A stretch of 64,000 nucleotides of DNA from Holacanthus passer (lineage: Eukaryota > Chordata > Actinopteri > Pomacanthidae). The stretch covers positions 2,108,001-2,172,000 of the forward strand of contig JAFREQ010000039.1 in assembly GCA_025331565.1 (NCBI GenBank). Direction: 5' to 3'. A program made the translations under genes and the position numbers. Positions 1 through 13,700 of the stretch are shown one piece after another; position 1 is the stretch's first letter, and the number at the start of each line of letters is the position of its first letter. Under the pieces are notes generated by a model. It did no database searches. It had not been told where the DNA came from and was given only the letters and a program-made list of their open reading frames with translations.

Positions 1-296
1 AGCTTCTGGACATTTGCAACATTTCTAAATGACAGACGCCCTAGCGTAGTATGCTTAAAATAACCTCTAATACAGATTAAACTCAATACACGCACGCACA
101 CACGCACCTCTCCAAGCACACAGTGTTTCAGTGTGCTATCAGCTCGCCCAGTGCAGTGGAAGCAGGCTAATTCCAGAACATTCCAGGCCGGCTTACACAG
201 CAGGGAGGCTCCCGCAACATCTGGACCTGGCTTTGGCATGGCCAGGCTCCACCATAAATGCATGCACACACTTATGCAAATGTGGAGAAACACGTG

Positions 297-316
297 CACA
301 CACACACACACACACA
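297..316 (+). repeat. (CA)n microsatellite
   Basis: Uninterrupted CA dinucleotides, about 10 units. TMTC1 intron. Confidence 0.9.
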
Positions 317-2662
317 GTCTTTTAAAGCCAGAGCACAGCTGGCTTCAAGCCCAAGGATATTGCTTCCCCTTCACACACACCCTTACACACTCCTCACTTC
401 CCACTGGGACTTTGCACACAGAAGCAACGTCTTTATGAAGCCGGCAGCAACATGTGGACATGATGATTGGGCTAGCAGTGAAACATCCTGCAGAATTTAG
501 ACTGTGAACACAGCGGCACGAAAGACCCACACTGCAGTTTTATCATGTTTTTGCTCATTTACCTGGACGTCTATACATCAGTGCTGCCCATTCGCCAAAT
601 CTCTTTTTTGATTGATGAGTTTATGTTTCCTTCCTTGCAGGCAGCCATTGATTTCCAAAATGTCAGGACTTAATGAACATCAACTTGCAGAGACTTGAAA
701 CTTGCTGCAGATGAATAATCCATCAACATTTACTTGCCTTCAGGTTTATCAATTAATTCTTTGAACATGTTAAAATGCACAAAGGTCTGGGGAGAGCGAT
801 AGCTTGGAGAGTAACGTTTTGGATCAGTGGTTTTGAGGCACTTTAAGGTTATGGCTTAAATGAAGAGGTTGGTTTGATTGTTATGCTTTTATCTTTTTAA
901 TTTTTCCTTTTGTAAACAGCTAAGGCACTTGTCAGGTGTTTTTATAGTATCACTGTTCAAGGTGTATTACAATTGCCTGTTCCCTGTTCCCCATAGCCTT
1001 CATTTTGGTAGAACACATAGAACACATGACTGCCATGAGGAACCATTAAGGCCTAGGGATGAATGATATGCAATACTGTGAATCAGTCACGATTTTGCTG
1101 GTAATTTTTGCATTTCATCTTTACTGGAAAAAATGATGGTGACAAGATTTTTGCTGAGCTCCGGACCTAACAAACATCTGGAGAATATGAATTTTATGTC
1201 AGGGAATCTCTGTAGCACCATAATGCCTCATCTTTGATAGTATGTTGTGACAGATTTTATGTGTATAAAAAAAAATTGCAGCTCCTGTGATTTGGACATT
1301 GCACTTGGCCATATTGCAATTTTGATAATATTTCAATTAATTAAGTGATATTAATGTCTTCCGCACTTGGCCACCTGAGGACTGCTCCATCATTTCAAAG
1401 TTTGATCGCTGTGTAGTGGACTGGACTGGACACCTAGTCAGGGTATAGTAGCAGGCTGTGCCAATCCAAAAAGTGAATCTGATCAAACTGGTGCTATTCT
1501 GATAAACCTGATAAGCATCAAAGCCAGGAAATAGGACACAGTCGTACCCTGATGAGTTCACAGTCCTTGTGAGCAGGCCTACATCTGTTCTGATGCAGTT
1601 TATATGCCACCTATTTGAGCCACCAATAAGGTCTTGTGTCAAGGATAACAACAATATTTTGCATGACTTCAATTACTAGAATGTGTTCTTTCATTCTGTG
1701 TTTGCCTTATATGGCTGAAGAAGGTCTGTGACTGCAAGCACATATGTAACTGAGTAGAATGTGGAAGGTGTAACTGAACAAAAAACAGAAAAAGCTGACA
1801 CTGTTCTGTGTGATGGATTAACTATCTGTAGCAAGTTTCAAGTCTCTGCAAGTTGATTTTCCTGATGTATGTAAATGACAGAGTTCTGCCTGGAAGGTAA
1901 GAAGTCAGTTTAAAAACTGAGGGTGTAATTGGAAAATGACCGGCAGTAAAGCAAAATATATGTGATTTGTAGTTAATGGGCTAAAACATACAAAACACTG
2001 GTATGGTCCATTAAAATAGAAGAGGAAAGAGTGCGGTTGAAATGATGAAGAGGCAGGAGAGAGTTGGCCTCTGCTAAAATGGAGTGTGTTTTATCTGAAG
2101 CTCAGCGCTCTCCAGGCATCTGTCCACCATTATCACTGCAGGCTTCTTTTAAAAGGACCAAGCAGGGGATAGAGAAACACAGCAGCCGCAGCACAGTGTG
2201 CTAGTAAAAAGTGGGACATGATTAATGGCATCTGTGTAAGGCTGCACACGCAGGACACTTTCAATCGACTGCATTCAGTATCCACCCGTGAGGGAAACGT
2301 CCCCTCTGATGCTGTGATGTCATTACATCTCAGTGTCCGAAGAAGAGTCATCTATTGTCCCTCAACCTGCCTCGTTGAAATAATTCCACATTTTCTTTTT
2401 CTTTGCAAAAGCAACTAAAGGAAGTATAACAGGTCTTCCAACACACTGTAAATAACAGCAAGCAAATTAGCAAATATTAAAATCCTTGCATTGTGGACAC
2501 ATTATAAAAAATCTCCAGAGCTGTCATTGATAAAGTCATTGGCAATTAAGCAGCAGAAAAACTACAAATATGAAGACAATTTGAAGAAAAGGCCAAAAAG
2601 TTCCAATGTCCACTCTTTGCTGTCTACTCTATGCAATTTTCTGATGCAGCGGTCTGACTGAT

Positions 2663-2735
2663 ATGAAGATAAGATAAACCAGATAAGACAAGATAAACCT
2701 TCATTCGTCCCACAGTGGGGAAATCTCATGAATGA
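2663..2735 (+). repeat. GATAAGATAA..TCGTCCCACAGTGGGGAAAT repeat, copy 1
   Basis: AAGATAAGATAAACC..CCTTCATTCGTCCCACAGT then GGGGAAATCTC. The same arrangement occurs at 60470-60525 (AGATAAGATAAGATATTCC..TCGTCCCTCGGTGGGGAAAT). It is a short dispersed repeat common in fish; likely the tail of a retroposon. Confidence 0.6.
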
Positions 2736-3039
2736 GATGGCTGTGTTTTTTTCAGGCAATGCTAATGTTTGTTTGAACATGGCCTCAGCAGGAGCGAGCA
2801 AGACATTGGAACAGGGCCCATAGATTTCAATTTTGTTATGTTCGCCCTCAAGCTTGCTTCTTCCTGTAAATTAAGATCAGGTGCACACACCGCCAACAGC
2901 AGATCTGTAGACATTCAAGCTGACAGAAACTAAACTTCTGGCACTGATGATTTTTGCCTTACAATTTTTGAATCCCGGTGCACAATTGCAAGTCTAGAAA
3001 GAAGCACTTGCTCTTTGCCTCTGAGGGACTGAGACCCAA

Positions 3040-3700
3040 ACCCAGCATTTATTTATTGAGTCTTTTGGGGCAAGTCTCTGTTGAGTCTCAACACAAGTCC
3101 AATTCAAGTCTTAATCATTGAGCGCGAATCTAAGTTGAGTTTCACAGCAAGTCTTGAGTCCTTAAGAGCGGTCAAAGTTGAGTCTTAGGTTTTGCCACTG
3201 CAAGGCTGAAGTCTGTGAGTGCAGGTCCAAGTCATGTCTCAAGTCTTCTTCTCTTTCAGGTCTCTACATACTGACCATTAAATAAGACAGCATTAGAACG
3301 ATTTCCTTTTAAAGTCGCGCTAGTGTGTTTTAAAAAAGCTGTGACCAAGTCCTTGGAATGCATAGGCCTATAATTAAACATTCATGATATGTACGTTTAT
3401 TGATTTTTTGTCAATGTATTTGCAATTGAATCTCAAGTCAAGTCTCAAGTCCAAGTCGACTATAGCTGTAACTGTTGTGACCTAAGTCTTACTTGAGTAT
3501 GAAGTCTGCAGTTCTGTGGACTGCTTATGTATTAAATTGCCTAAATATTTTCAGCATCTTTTCAAGCCTTTTGGGTCACGTTTAATCAAAGCAAGGGTCA
3601 AGTCAACTCTAGAATTCTCCAGAACAAGTCCAAATCGAGTCACAAGTCCTAATAAGCAAACTGCAAGTCAATTTTCAGATAAATGGACTGAAAAAAAATA
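3040..3700 (+). repeat. Degenerate (CAAGTC)n-rich dispersed repeat, copy 1
   Basis: More than twenty scattered CAAGTC/AGTCTCAAGTC/GAGTCTT words occur in two clusters (3055-3260 and 3425-3670) separated by non-repetitive sequence. This looks like a decayed tandem array on an element rather than a simple microsatellite. A second copy lies at 59960-60245. The 150-codon frame at 3516-3968 runs through it and is not gene-like. Confidence 0.6.
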
Positions 3701-4083
3701 TACAACAGCAACTTTAAAAATGGTCCAATTCAAATTCTCTCAACCCAAAACTCCAATTAGTCCAATTAATCTAAAGACTGAAAATGACGAGTTTTGGCAT
3801 AAATGTATGGTAATGGATAAACGTACACAAACATCCATATACACAATAAAAACACAGACACAGTCCTCCTTATCCCAGCTGTTTGTGCACAGTTTCAGGA
3901 AAACACACTCTGTCTCCAGAACAAATCATGTCTGTGGTTGCTGTGGGGGGCTCCCAGGTGTAAACTAGTTTAGCTGTGTAAATATTTAGCCAAGCACAGC
4001 TGAAAAACGGTGTGCACGCTCAGCAGACCATCGTCACATAAATCAAGATAAGAAAAAAAAAAAAAGAAACAAACAAAGCTTAC

Positions 4084-4260
4084 TAGATGAGAGGCTTGCG
4101 GCAAAGCACCAGGGCATCGTAGAGCACGCACACTCCGAACACAGTGATGCCCGTCTCCTTGACCAGCATGGCGCAGGTACCCAGCAACAAGCTGACGAGC
4201 AGACACCACGCCGACGCCGTGGAGGGCAGAGAGTCTTCAGAGACACACACATCCACGCTC
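4084..4260 (-). CDS. tmtc1: TMTC1 coding exon 4
   Basis: Acceptor is gtctctcag at 4261. The exon encodes a short luminal stretch (SVDVCVSEDSLPSTAS), a membrane helix and GTCAMLVKETGITVFGVC, then a variable cytosolic start (LCRKPLI). An apparent in-frame TAG at its end is interrupted by the donor GTAAGC at 4083, so the codon TA- is completed by the next exon. That exon was not found in 1-4083 and must lie outside the window. Confidence 0.88.
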
Positions 4261-5443
4261 CTGAGAGACACAGAGGAGGGAGAGCAAAGGTGATTGATAA
4301 TGACAGATGACCACAGAGAAAGGATTGGCAGGAGGACAAGGTTGTTCATTTAGTGTAATAGTCATGTTATAGGATGATTAGAAGTACAATGAATTGCTTC
4401 ATTAGGGTCTGTGTCTAGGTTACAAATAAGATATCACACATTCGAATATTCATATTGAGTGATCTGACAAACATAAGCACACATTCAATATAAGTAGTCT
4501 CATCACAGATACATGCACGGCTATAGTTGTAGTGATATTAGGCTGAATGCCAATTAGAAGAAATAGAAGAGGTCTGATAGCACTTTAATATGTGAGATTT
4601 CAGAGCTTCATGATTTTCACTGTAAAAGTGAACAAACAGGTGTACCCTAGCTACAGGACTGTCAACCAGCCTTGTTCCTTACAAACAAAATGAGCTTTCA
4701 TGCTTGGTTGTATTTCACATTCTAGGTGCTGAGCCTTGATCCCTATGAAATCAAAAAGGTTAATCACTTGTTCGACTTGTACTTCAATGTTCAAGTACCT
4801 TATTGGTTGAAGCTATAAGACCATGTTTGCTGTTAAACCTTACAGATTTAATCCACTCTTTAGATTACCAATCTGTACTTTTCATATTTGACTAGACTAT
4901 GTTACATAACATGGTTTGCTGGAAGCTTCATTTCGCAGCCTGCATCAGCATCAGCCTGCAAGAGCTGTAGTGAAAAGTGAGAAATAACCGATAGGTACAC
5001 AGTGTGCAGCCATCAGTGAAGGAGGCTGATAAATGTTTCTAACTAACTAGCACACAACCTTATATGACCATCCTTTGTAGCAGTCAAAGTAGTTAAAGTG
5101 TTGAAGTCCATGGATATGTGCATATGTACGTGTGTGTGTGTGTGTGTGTGTGTGTGGGTTCGCTTATGTCCAAATTGGGGATATACACTAGACTCAAGAC
5201 AAGTTGATTCGGGACAATGCAATTGGGGACAAAAAGTGGTGTCCTCAATTTGGAAAACTGTGATTTTTAGGTCAACAGTTAAGGTTAAGGTTAGAGTTAG
5301 GCTAAGGTTAGAGTTAGGTTAAGGTTAGGGTTAGGTTAAGGTTATTGTTAGGTTAAGGTCAGGTAGTCCTTCAGGTTAGTCTCCAGGAAATGAATGTAAG
5401 TCTATGTAAATTCCCCAAAAGTGACATAAGTAAAGTCTCTCAC

Positions 5444-5494
<51 letters not shown>

Positions 5495-8400
5495 ACAATG
5501 TGGGGGGTGGTAAAGAGTCACCTTACCTGATATAGGAGAGGAACGTCAGTAAGAACAGCAGACAGGCCAAGACATCAGCCCTGCCCACGATACCAGACAC
5601 CTGCAACACACACATCCACATAGACTTTAGAGATGACTCATTGTGGGACAGCTCGGGTGAGGAAACAGGCTGGACGTCCGTGTGGAGCCTATAACGTTGC
5701 ACTACAGCGAAATGTGCAACTTGACATGCTGCAGAATTACTGTGATTATGGCTCGGACAGGTGCCCATTATCACGGCCAAGAATGAGTATTACAGCTTTT
5801 CTATAACAGCTGCCCACGCATGTGTGCTGTTTGAGAAGTTTGCTTTGAAGTTGAGCCAGCACAATAATAAAAACTGGGAAAGAACATAAATGATTGTGAT
5901 TGAGCTTGTTTCTCCAACAGGTCCAACTGCATTTTGTTAAAGCGAGAACCTCATACTCATGCCTTTGAAATATACTCGGTAGGTGTGTCGGGGCCATTAA
6001 CATATACACATACATTCTACACCAGCAGATCTAAAACAAGAGGGGCCCCATCTGCAAGATTATTTTCATATCTGTGGGATGAATGGTTTTGAAAAAGGTG
6101 TAGAAATGATAGAAATAGAAATGAGTGGTTAATGTGGCCATGGTGCCCCAAAGCCGAATCGTGCCATGCTAACACGCTAACATGCTGCCAATTATAACTA
6201 AAGTACAGCTGTAGCTGAAGGGAACATCATTAGTTTTGCAGGTATCTGCTCAACAAACCAAACTACAAATTGAAATTTTAACCTGAGGAGGGCGCTAAAA
6301 ATTAGGGGATCACCAAAGCTATTACAATAAATGTCAGAACCAAATTCCACAATAATACATGTTGTGGGTCGAGAGGCATTTCATTCCCAAAATCTAGGGG
6401 GCCCCGGGATGAAAAGTTAGAGGATCACCAAAATTAGGATCACCATTATTCCATTTAATAGATATGGAGATACCTCAATTGACAATTAAAAATGCTGACC
6501 TTCTGGAGATGAAAACATTAATGAATTTGAACATTAGTAACAAATTTGATGGAGATCCAATGAACGATTGTGTGCCTCAAATGATTACCACGGGCGCCAG
6601 GAATCTGTACAAAGCTTCACGGCAATCCATCCGATAGTTGTTGAGATATTTCACTCTGCCATCCCCTGAGCCATGTTAGCGTTCTGGCTGGAGGGTTCAG
6701 AACCCACTGCTGCCTTGGACAATGCTGACCCTAATATTACCACTACTGGACTGCACCTTGAACAGAGCTGCTCTCTGAGGCTCCGGCAGTTTACAACAGG
6801 CAGACATTTCAAACCCATTTTGCAGGGTTTGGGCGACACAGTCCACCTTGAACTAGTGATTGTACAGTGACTTTGTTTCCAGTTATTAATCAATACATGA
6901 ATGAATAAATGCAAGTTATAAGCCTTAGCTCTTCAAATGAAAACATGTGTCTTGCATCCATTTCTTTCCTTTATAGGACAACAGCACATTGTTCCTGATC
7001 AGCACCAACATTCTTTTTAAGTGTTTCTGATCAGTTCAGCTGGTCGAAACTACCTGCACTAAAACACTGACTGGACCGGCCTGAGCAACAGGAATAATCA
7101 GACAATTCACCTGTCGACAAAATGCTGCTTAGCTCTGGCTGTCTGCTTCGTTTGTACAGCTACCTTCACAGTTGGGACATTTCAGGATGTATTGCAGACT
7201 GCTAGAAAAAAGTGGACAAAACTGTTTGCTTCCTGTCTGGGGAGTAATAGACAGCATCTTCTTAAATTTGGCTGTGTTTCTCCATAAAGTTGATCTACAG
7301 TATCAGCCACAGTTCCAGCTGGTGGTTTTTGTGTGGTGGTGGAGCGGCAGTCAGCCACAGCCTGGCAGAGGAGCAGTAAACACGTCGAGCAGACCTTGAT
7401 AGAGAGCAGGCCGGGAGGGGAATAAGGATGGAGGGCAGCGGAGGGAGGAGGAACAGGAGAGGAATAGAGCGATGGGGGTGGGAGAGGATGGACTTCTTTG
7501 TAATATCTCATAAAAAAAAGAGCAACCTCAACAGCTCCCACACACACACACAGATACACACACATACACCTCACAAACTGGCACAAGCACGGAGGCGACT
7601 GAATGGGGAAACAAAAGAACAGGAGAGACATATTAAATTACAACAGGATACATTTGGTCCTGGCTAGAATATTCAAGAGCCTTCACTGCCAAGGTATTCA
7701 ATGCCAAAGTCTGTGATCGAATGTCTTGTTTTCGTTGTTTTATTCAAGGTTGTATTACACATGCACACAGGAGAGAAGGACGCAGGGGAAAATAAGACAG
7801 TACAGCGTTTTATTCAGTACAGAGCTATGAAACTCTGACAGCCTGCCCTGTAAGGTCAAACTGAAATTATTAAATGTAATATTAAATATTAAATTGGTGT
7901 TGATTTTGGCCTGTGCAAGTATTTGGTCAAACCTCCACTAAATGAGGGTTTTCACCAACAGAGAATGCTGATGAAGTAATTTGATTGGTGCAACATGTGT
8001 GTAAGTGGACAGAAGTCAGTTAACAGCATGGACTGTACAAAACATGGACTTGGACATGGACGTGTGTGTGGCTCTGCTGTCACCATGTTGGCATTGCCTG
8101 ACTCCACCTAACTCCCGGCTAACCCAAAAGTGGGTATAGAAGTATAGAAGTGTAGGATTGCTTCTTGTAGCTACCTAATATGATGGACCTTTATTTTCCA
8201 ACCTCAAACAGATGCCTTTAATTCAGAAGTATTATAACACTTCTCTACTACGTTTCGACTTTGGCTCTCATCAGTCTCCGGACTAGACTCTCGTTAGTAT
8301 TGGTAGACTAGATCAACCGCCACTGTGTCCCCCAGGAGAAACCCGTCCTGGACAGCTAACAGAAAGAAACATAGTCAACATAGCAGCACACATACACACA

Positions 8401-10739
8401 CACACACACACACACAATCAAATTAGACTATTAGCTAGTTTTGGAAAACTGCAACACAGACTGTCCAAAAAGTCTGCTCCAATTTTTTTGGACATGCTTA
8501 CATTACCAAACTAAGGTAACTAGTTTGCACTGTCCAAATGAAGGTTCAGTAGCCAGTGTTGTAAAGGTACAGACAGCTGAAATTGCTTACAGTTCATAAC
8601 TGACATTAAGTGGCTTGTTGAAGAAGAGGAAAAAGGCAACACTAGCTTCTTGACTCTCAAGATGTCAGTCAACTGCGAGCATGGGAAACACCTACCCAGA
8701 GGCTTGAACTTGAAGGCTGTCTCCACCAACATGTCCAAATGTGGGTTCATCGTCTTTGGGATGAAGCCACAAAATGGAAAAATATATACAATAGCTGTAG
8801 TAGCATTATAGTTGATATGCCCTGACACAGAAATGGGGAGAATTCAAATTTCAGACTGACTTATAGACTGACTTTTTGACACATATTATGAAGCATCTTT
8901 AATCTCCTGAATTGCAGAAATGAGCCGGGCAATGGATTCTGTTCACATGCTGAAGCTTTATATTTTAAGCCTTTTGTTGCTTACTAGAACTGGTCTAAAC
9001 TATGGATCATGTGCAGATCTGGAAATGAGAACACATTAATTGACAGTGTTGTTTCCTAAATGTCCCAAGCCTGTTCAACCACACTTTCTTTTTGCATAGT
9101 GATATATCACACATACTGTTTCACATGTGGTAAAGGCATTCCAACAGCCATGTGTTCATAACTAACGTATTTGAGAAAAACAAAACACACCTCAATCAGT
9201 GATGCCACTGCAGGTATTCTGTTTCTGATTGCTGATAGAGAACACTGCTGTGTTTACTGCTGAGGTTCTTTTACTAATCACACAAAAAGTACAGAATGTG
9301 CATCCTTCAAAAAAAATGGGTAATGTGAATGTGACTTCCCACATAATTGCAATTTAACAGGAAACCTATTTATATGTGTTCTTGTGTATCTCCATTATAT
9401 ATAGAATACATGATTCGCTCATAATCCACTCTGTTAATTTATATAAGCGTTTGCTTCCATCCAGCAGCAGAAAGTGCCAAGCTTTTAAATGTGTTTTGTT
9501 TTTTTTTGTTTTTTAACCCTCTGGTGCTGACCCTTCATTTTGGACCACTAGCCATGCTGAGCCCAGTTCAGTAACTAAACTGCCGGTAGCCAGCCAACTT
9601 TCAAAGCAAGAACTTGCCAAAAGAAGTTTGCTCAACTGCAACTTCTGTGTTCTAACACAACAAAAGTTAGAACTGAAGAAACTCTGAGCATTGCACACCC
9701 AGCAAGTGGTGTGTGAAGATGAGAGACATGGAGATAATCTAACTTTAGCCAGGCTGCCGTGTAGGAGCAAACACACCCAAGACAACCTGAGGACGGCCGA
9801 GAGCTCCAGGACGGCCGAGAGCTCCAGGACGGCCGAGAGCAGAACTGACACAGCACCACCCTCCCTCTCCTGGACAACTTTCCTCTGACCCACTGAAAGT
9901 AGGATTTGCAACCAAAGTTACTTCAAATATTTTCCCTTTAGCTTCCCATACTTCTCAGCGACTGAACAGTGCCTTTCACAGTTTAATGCTCAGGCTTTCC
10001 TCCAAGTCGGAGTCTCCTGTGTTTCCTTTATCTGTTATGCTGTGGTCGTCATTCAGTCGACTGTCATCACTGTATTTCATTGCATCTATTCATGGTTGCA
10101 TTTATTCACTCATTTGTATGTGTAGTTAGTTTTGTTCATTGTTAGTAGTGTGCTTGTTTCTTGTACTTTCAGTCACTTTATTTATTCATCAAGATCATCA
10201 AAATTAATTTGTGTGCTTTTGACTGATCACAAAGAGAAATGGTTTATTAGTTTTATTATTCGGAACATGAAAATATATCGCTGGAGTAATTAAAGTGTTT
10301 CCGTGTAATAATTCTGTTTAAAGCTATATTTTCCAAAACTAGAATTTTCCCTATGTTTAGAATATAGAATTTGCCCATAACTTTTCACAATCCACCAATC
10401 CTCTGTAATTACTTGTTACTAAAAGCCTGAATATTTGAATTTGCTGTTATTGTGACTGCTATACAAATGAAAATCATTATATTATCATATCATTCACGAA
10501 ACAAAAAATGTCCCGTCACCTACAGCAGTGCAGTTATAACCACCAAATAACAAAATGAAGTTAGAAATGCAAAGCCTGTTGCCAGTAGACAATTTTGAAA
10601 CTGTGTTCGAGTAAGTTGGATTATTCCTTTAAAGGTAGGATCAAAGCCAAATGTCCCTTAGTATTTACAGAGGAAGGGTGTGTCTCCAAGAGACTTCTGT
10701 TGGAAGCAGCTGCAGCCTTCTGCAAAAGGAGAGACATGG

Positions 10740-10783
<44 letters not shown>

Positions 10784-13700
10784 TCAGTGGCTTAAACCTT
10801 TTGGAATCAGTGAGATGAAAGGAGATTATTTACATCCTGAAGTGGACGGCGTCTGACTGTTGAGTTGAAGTGTGTGTGTGTGTAAAAAGACCTTGCTTAG
10901 TCACCCACAAATACTTAGATGGATGGGATGGATGGAGATAAAAGGGAAGAGAACAGGGGAGGAAGTGAGGGATGAACAGTAATCGAAGAAGGGGTAGAGA
11001 GGTGCAAGATGAAAGGACGAGTCGAAGGGTGAGAGAGGATAGGGGAGACTTGTCTCTCTCTCTTTGCATGAATAAAATATCTGTGTGTGAAGTCTCTGCC
11101 TCCCTGGATACACACACACATAATGAATAATAACATGTTTGGAATGTAAGCAGCAGTAAAAAGATTACTCTCCTTAAAGCTGAGGAAGAAGAGCTACCGT
11201 CAGAGTTGCTCTGTCCATTTAGATACTAAACACACACACACACACAAACACGCAGGCAGGCACACACACACACACAAAAATGTTTGGAATGTAAGCAGCA
11301 GTAAACAGATTCTTCTTCTTAAAGCTCCTTAAAGCCAAGGAAGAGGAGAGGAGCAGAGGAGAGGAGATACTACACACACATACATATGAATATATATATA
11401 TACATATGTATACATATGTATGTGTGTGTATACACATATAGACATACATACATATACACACTATACAGTAGTCATACACTGCTAAGAAGTACAAGTAAGT
11501 GAAGTGAAAGACATTCTCATGATATAGCATGTAATATGTCATAAAAGCACAATAAGAATGTAGTAATAAAATGGTATTATATTGTGATATAAGTAAAACG
11601 ATGCAATGTAAAATTAAAAGACAAAAATAAAGTAACTGCATGGATTATTTGCAGGACACGTTTTCATCAGGCCATTTGACTTGGAAGGTTTATACAAATA
11701 CACTGCTGATCAGCAGTGAAACACCACAAGGACCAAGGCCAGCTAAAAGGGGCATTCCACTGACTTTGCACATGAAGTTCAGTTTACCACACACCTTGTG
11801 AACTCAGCTGTATAATGTCTTCTGTGGCTCTGGAGGAGCTTTATCAGGATTGAGAAAATAACCCTGATGATGTCATCGGGGTTATCTTGGGCTTAAGCTC
11901 AAGCCTGTGTCGGAGGAGACATGAGCATTTACCAGAGGGGCGCACTACAAAGCAAGATCGACACAGCCAGGCTTTCTGTGTGTGAGCTGGTTCTACAAAA
12001 CCTAAATCCCCAGTCAGCGATAATTGGTATAATGATGGTGGTTATCAACCTTCTTTGTTAACCCACTCTGTGCTCTGTCACAGGCAAAAGCAGCACTGAT
12101 ACTGCAAATAAAGCAAGAGGGCAATGCCGGCAGAAAATTGCTAATCATGTAAAATAGTTAATACATGTAAGTTAATATGTATTTTACCACTCAATGCACA
12201 ACCTTTTATTTGGCACATGTCAATTGCACATTGCAGAGCTCCTAAACTTTAGGAGCTAACCATATTTAATTGAAAATATTGACAAGAGTAAAGACAGCAT
12301 ATCAGATGTTGAAACTAAAAAAATTATTGTTTCATGGAAAATATTTGCTCATTTTAAATTTGATACCAGCAACACATTTCAGAAAAGTTGGGAGAGGAAC
12401 AACAAAACACTGGAAAAGTTGTGTAAAACAAAAAAAAAAAAAAAAAAAAAAAAACACCTGGAGGAACATCTCCCAACTAATTAGGTTAACAGACATGATC
12501 CAGAAACACTGACGACTTCTCTGGGCCTGAGCCTATTTAAGGTGGACTGAGGCGATGTGGAAAACTGTCCTGCGGTAATATGGTAGTGAAGAATTAAAAT
12601 TTGACATTCTTTTTGGAAATCATGGACGCTGTGTCCCATAAAGACGAGAGGGACCACCCAGTTTGTTATCAGCACTCAGTTGAAAAGCCAGGATCCGTGA
12701 TGGTATGGGGATGCAGAAGCGCCCGTGGCATGGGCAGCTTACACATCTGGGATGGCAGCATTAATGCTGAGCAATATATACAGGTTTATGAGCAACATAT
12801 GCTGCCAAGTAGATGTCGTCTTTTTCAGGGAAGACCTTGCATATTTCAGCAGAACAATACCAAACCACATTCTGCATGTGTAACAACAACATGACTCGGT
12901 AGTAGAAGAGTGCTGAACTGGCCTGCCTGCAGTCCCGACTTGTCACCTATTGAAAAGATTTGCTGCATCATGAAACGTAAAATACGACGAAGGAGACCCT
13001 GAACCTGAAAACATTTCACTTTCAAAACTCCAGAAAGAGTGTTGTTAAAAAAGAGGTGATGCCACACAATGGTAAACACTACCTGTCCCGACTTTTAGAA
13101 AAGTGTTGCTGGCATCAAATTTAAAAAGAGCATATATTTTTCATAAAACAATCAACTTTTTCAGTTTCAACATTAGATATGTTGTCTTTGCTCTGATTTC
13201 AATTAAATATAATGTTTAAATGATTTGCAAACCATCAAATTCTGTTTTTATTAACATTTTACACAGCGTCCCAATTTTCTTGGAAATGGGGTTGCATATT
13301 GCTCATAGAGCAAACAGTCAGGAAAATAATAAGCGTATAGGTGGTGCTTTTTATAGCCAATTTAACTCTCAAACCCTGAACATAATCTTCTCTGGGGCAG
13401 ATTAGGCGCGCAGTTTAAGTTTAAGGGCAGAGAGGGTCAAGTGAAAATGATGCAGTCGGTTGCATTATTGCAACTGTTCTTGGTATCTGACACATACTAG
13501 GGTCTAAAAGTCAGAATCTGTCGGCCTTTGCTGAATTTCAGCCATCCTTTGCATGTTCCCATTTCTACAGAAGTTCAATAAAATGTTCAGCTCCTTGAAT
13601 CTGATCGAGGTGTTTACAGGAGACATTTCAATTGTCATGCTGGCTGCATCCATATGCAAAGAGAGGAGGAGGAAAGAAACATATGTATTGGTCTCACTCT

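Larger units (their letters stand above)
1..4083. other. TMTC1 intron 4 (part)
   Basis: No further TMTC1 exon was recognised. Holds a CA tract (297-316), a GATAAG repeat (2663-2735) and the CAAGTC-rich repeat (3040-3700). The remainder is AT-rich without recognisable features. Confidence 0.7.

Noticed and set aside
3516..3968. 150-codon frame on plus
   Set aside because: Lies in the CAAGTC repeat and AT-rich DNA; no conserved motif.
5276..5362. Interstitial telomere (TTAGGG array)
   Set aside because: Only one clear GGGTTAGG word; the array is degenerate GTTAAGG/GTTAGAG and part of a dispersed repeat.
7182..7631. 149-codon frame on minus
   Set aside because: No recognisable domain; crosses low-complexity and CA-rich sequence; no splice partners.
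11219..11641. 140-codon frame on minus rich in Cys/Val/Tyr/Ile
   Set aside because: Product of CA/TA microsatellites translated as repetitive dipeptides.
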